Assembly (NCBI GenBank): GCA_947581845.1
Contig: CANPVY010000374.1
Location: 1 to 7,952, forward strand
Reading direction: 5' to 3'
Length of the DNA: 7,952 nucleotides
DNA from: an uncultured bacterium
Lineage (GTDB): Bacteria; Gemmatimonadota; Gemmatimonadetes; Palauibacterales; KS3-K002
Below are positions 7,245 to 7,952 of this stretch, piece after piece (within the stretch, counting starts at the first letter, position 1; each line of letters opens with the position of its first letter). The position numbers were made by a program, and so were the translations under genes. The notes below the pieces were generated by a model. It saw only the letters and a program-made list of their open reading frames with translations, had not been told where the DNA came from and made no database searches.

Positions 7245-7285
7245 TGATCGATGATCGCTGACTGAACGACACTGATCGACGATAG
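7245..7285 (+). repeat. Short imperfect direct repeat in the permease-ATPase spacer
   Basis: TGATCGATGATCG (7245-7257) and TGATCGACGATAG (7273-7285) match at 11 of 13 bases, with starts 28 bases apart, filling most of the 45-base gap. The copy nearest the ATPase start replaces what would be the ribosome-site region, where only a weak GATAGAG is seen. It may be chance or a relic of local duplication; no function is proposed. Confidence 0.3.
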
Positions 7286-7289
7286 AGCC

Positions 7290-7952
7290 ATGAGCAATAG
7301 GGACAGCGCAGCCGTCAGAACCGAAGACGTCTGGAAAATCTTCGAGCAAGAAGCCGAAGAGATACAGGCCGTCCGCGGCGTCACGCTGACCATCGAGCCG
7401 GGTGAGTTCGTCGCGATGGCCGGACCGTCCGGCTCGGGCAAGACCACGCTGCTCAACCTGATCGGTGGCTTGACGCGGCCTACGCGCGGAGGCGTCTGGG
7501 TCGCTGACCGCGACTTGACGCGCATGTCGAACCGCGAGCTGGCGCGGCTGCGGCTGGAGAAGGTGGGCTTCATCTTTCAGGCGTACAACCTGCTGCCGGT
7601 GCTCACCGCCATCGAGAACGCCGAGTTCCCGCTGCTGCTGCAGGGCGTTAACGGTGGCGAACGTCGGCGACGCGTGATGGACCTCTTCGAGCAGACCGGC
7701 CTGGCCGGGCTCGAGGACCGTCGGCCCGGCAAGCTATCCGGCGGCCAGCAGCAGCGGGTCGCCGTGATCCGCGCGGTCGTCGCTGAGCCGGCGCTCGTGC
7801 TCGCCGACGAGCCCACGGCCAACCTAGATTCGGCAGCCAGCGACCGGCTGCTCGACATGATGGAGGAACTCAACCGCCATCTGACAACGACGTTCATCTT
7901 CGCCACCCACGACCCGCGGGTGATGGAACGCGCGCGGCGACTGATCCGCCTG
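7290..7952 (+). CDS. LolD-type ABC transporter ATP-binding protein, incomplete at the right edge
   Basis: The reading frame opens at ATG 7290 and runs 221 codons to the window edge without a stop, so only a short C-terminus should be missing from a family of about 220-240 residues. All catalytic motifs are present: Walker A GPSGSGKTT (45-53), Q-loop glutamine Q97 in FIFQAYNLLP, signature LSGGQQQR (149-156), Walker B LVLADEP (169-175), D-loop NLD (178-180) and switch H207 in ATHD. The pattern VGFIFQxxNLLP is typical of the LolD/MacB group. As the only ATPase beside the two permeases, it should bind their cytoplasmic loops and energise substrate release into the periplasm. Compared with the ATPase at the left edge it has ANLD instead of GNLD, and the stretch after the signature is VAVIRAVVAEP where that protein has VGLARAFANRP; the two are clearly different members, not copies. 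Ribosome-site support is weak. Confidence 0.94.
   Translation, partial: MSNRDSAAVRTEDVWKIFEQEAEEIQAVRGVTLTIEPGEFVAMAGPSGSGKTTLLNLIGGLTRPTRGGVWVADRDLTRMSNRELARLRLEKVGFIFQAYNLLPVLTAIENAEFPLLLQGVNGGERRRRVMDLFEQTGLAGLEDRRPGKLSGGQQQRVAVIRAVVAEPALVLADEPTANLDSAASDRLLDMMEELNRHLTTTFIFATHDPRVMERARRLIRL

Overview
The window is a GC-rich (about two-thirds G+C by eye), densely packed, all plus-strand stretch of a Gram-negative, outer-membrane-bearing bacterium. It encodes envelope ABC transport machinery of the LolCDE/MacB/FtsX class, together with a periplasmic LolA-like protein. The combination of codon bias, PhzF and LolA-like/FtsX gene sets would fit a phylum such as Gemmatimonadota, but that assignment is a guess; there is no rRNA or marker gene here.

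Layout: (1) Bases 1-308 hold the C-terminal half of a LolD/YbbA-type ATPase. Its stop overlaps the GTG start of an 850-residue, double-FtsX permease of the YbbP type (305-2857). Eleven bases after its stop, and behind a strong Shine-Dalgarno, comes a PhzF-family isomerase/epimerase-like enzyme starting at TTG (2868-3803). These three genes look like one transcription unit. (2) Bases 3804-3948 form the only real intergenic region. It is partly AT-rich and holds possible promoter elements, an 11/12 direct repeat, an inverted repeat and a 16-bp palindrome. (3) Bases 3949-7952 form a second unit: a LolA-like periplasmic protein with a signal peptide, two tandem paralogous FtsX/LolCE-type permeases, and a LolD-type ATPase that runs off the right edge.

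How the genes may work together: in the second unit, the two permeases probably form a heterodimer driven by the trailing ATPase. The LolA-like protein would be the soluble periplasmic partner that receives or handles a lipidated or hydrophobic substrate. This is the parts list of a Lol-like pathway in a single operon, although the cargo cannot be read from sequence. The first unit is a self-contained YbbA-YbbP-like system whose double-length permease does not need a partner.

No mobile elements, CRISPR arrays, RNA genes, frameshifts or pseudogenes were seen. The window is mostly recognisable families. The less ordinary points are the operon pairing of a LolA-like protein with a complete LolCDE-like transporter and the structured control region ahead of it.
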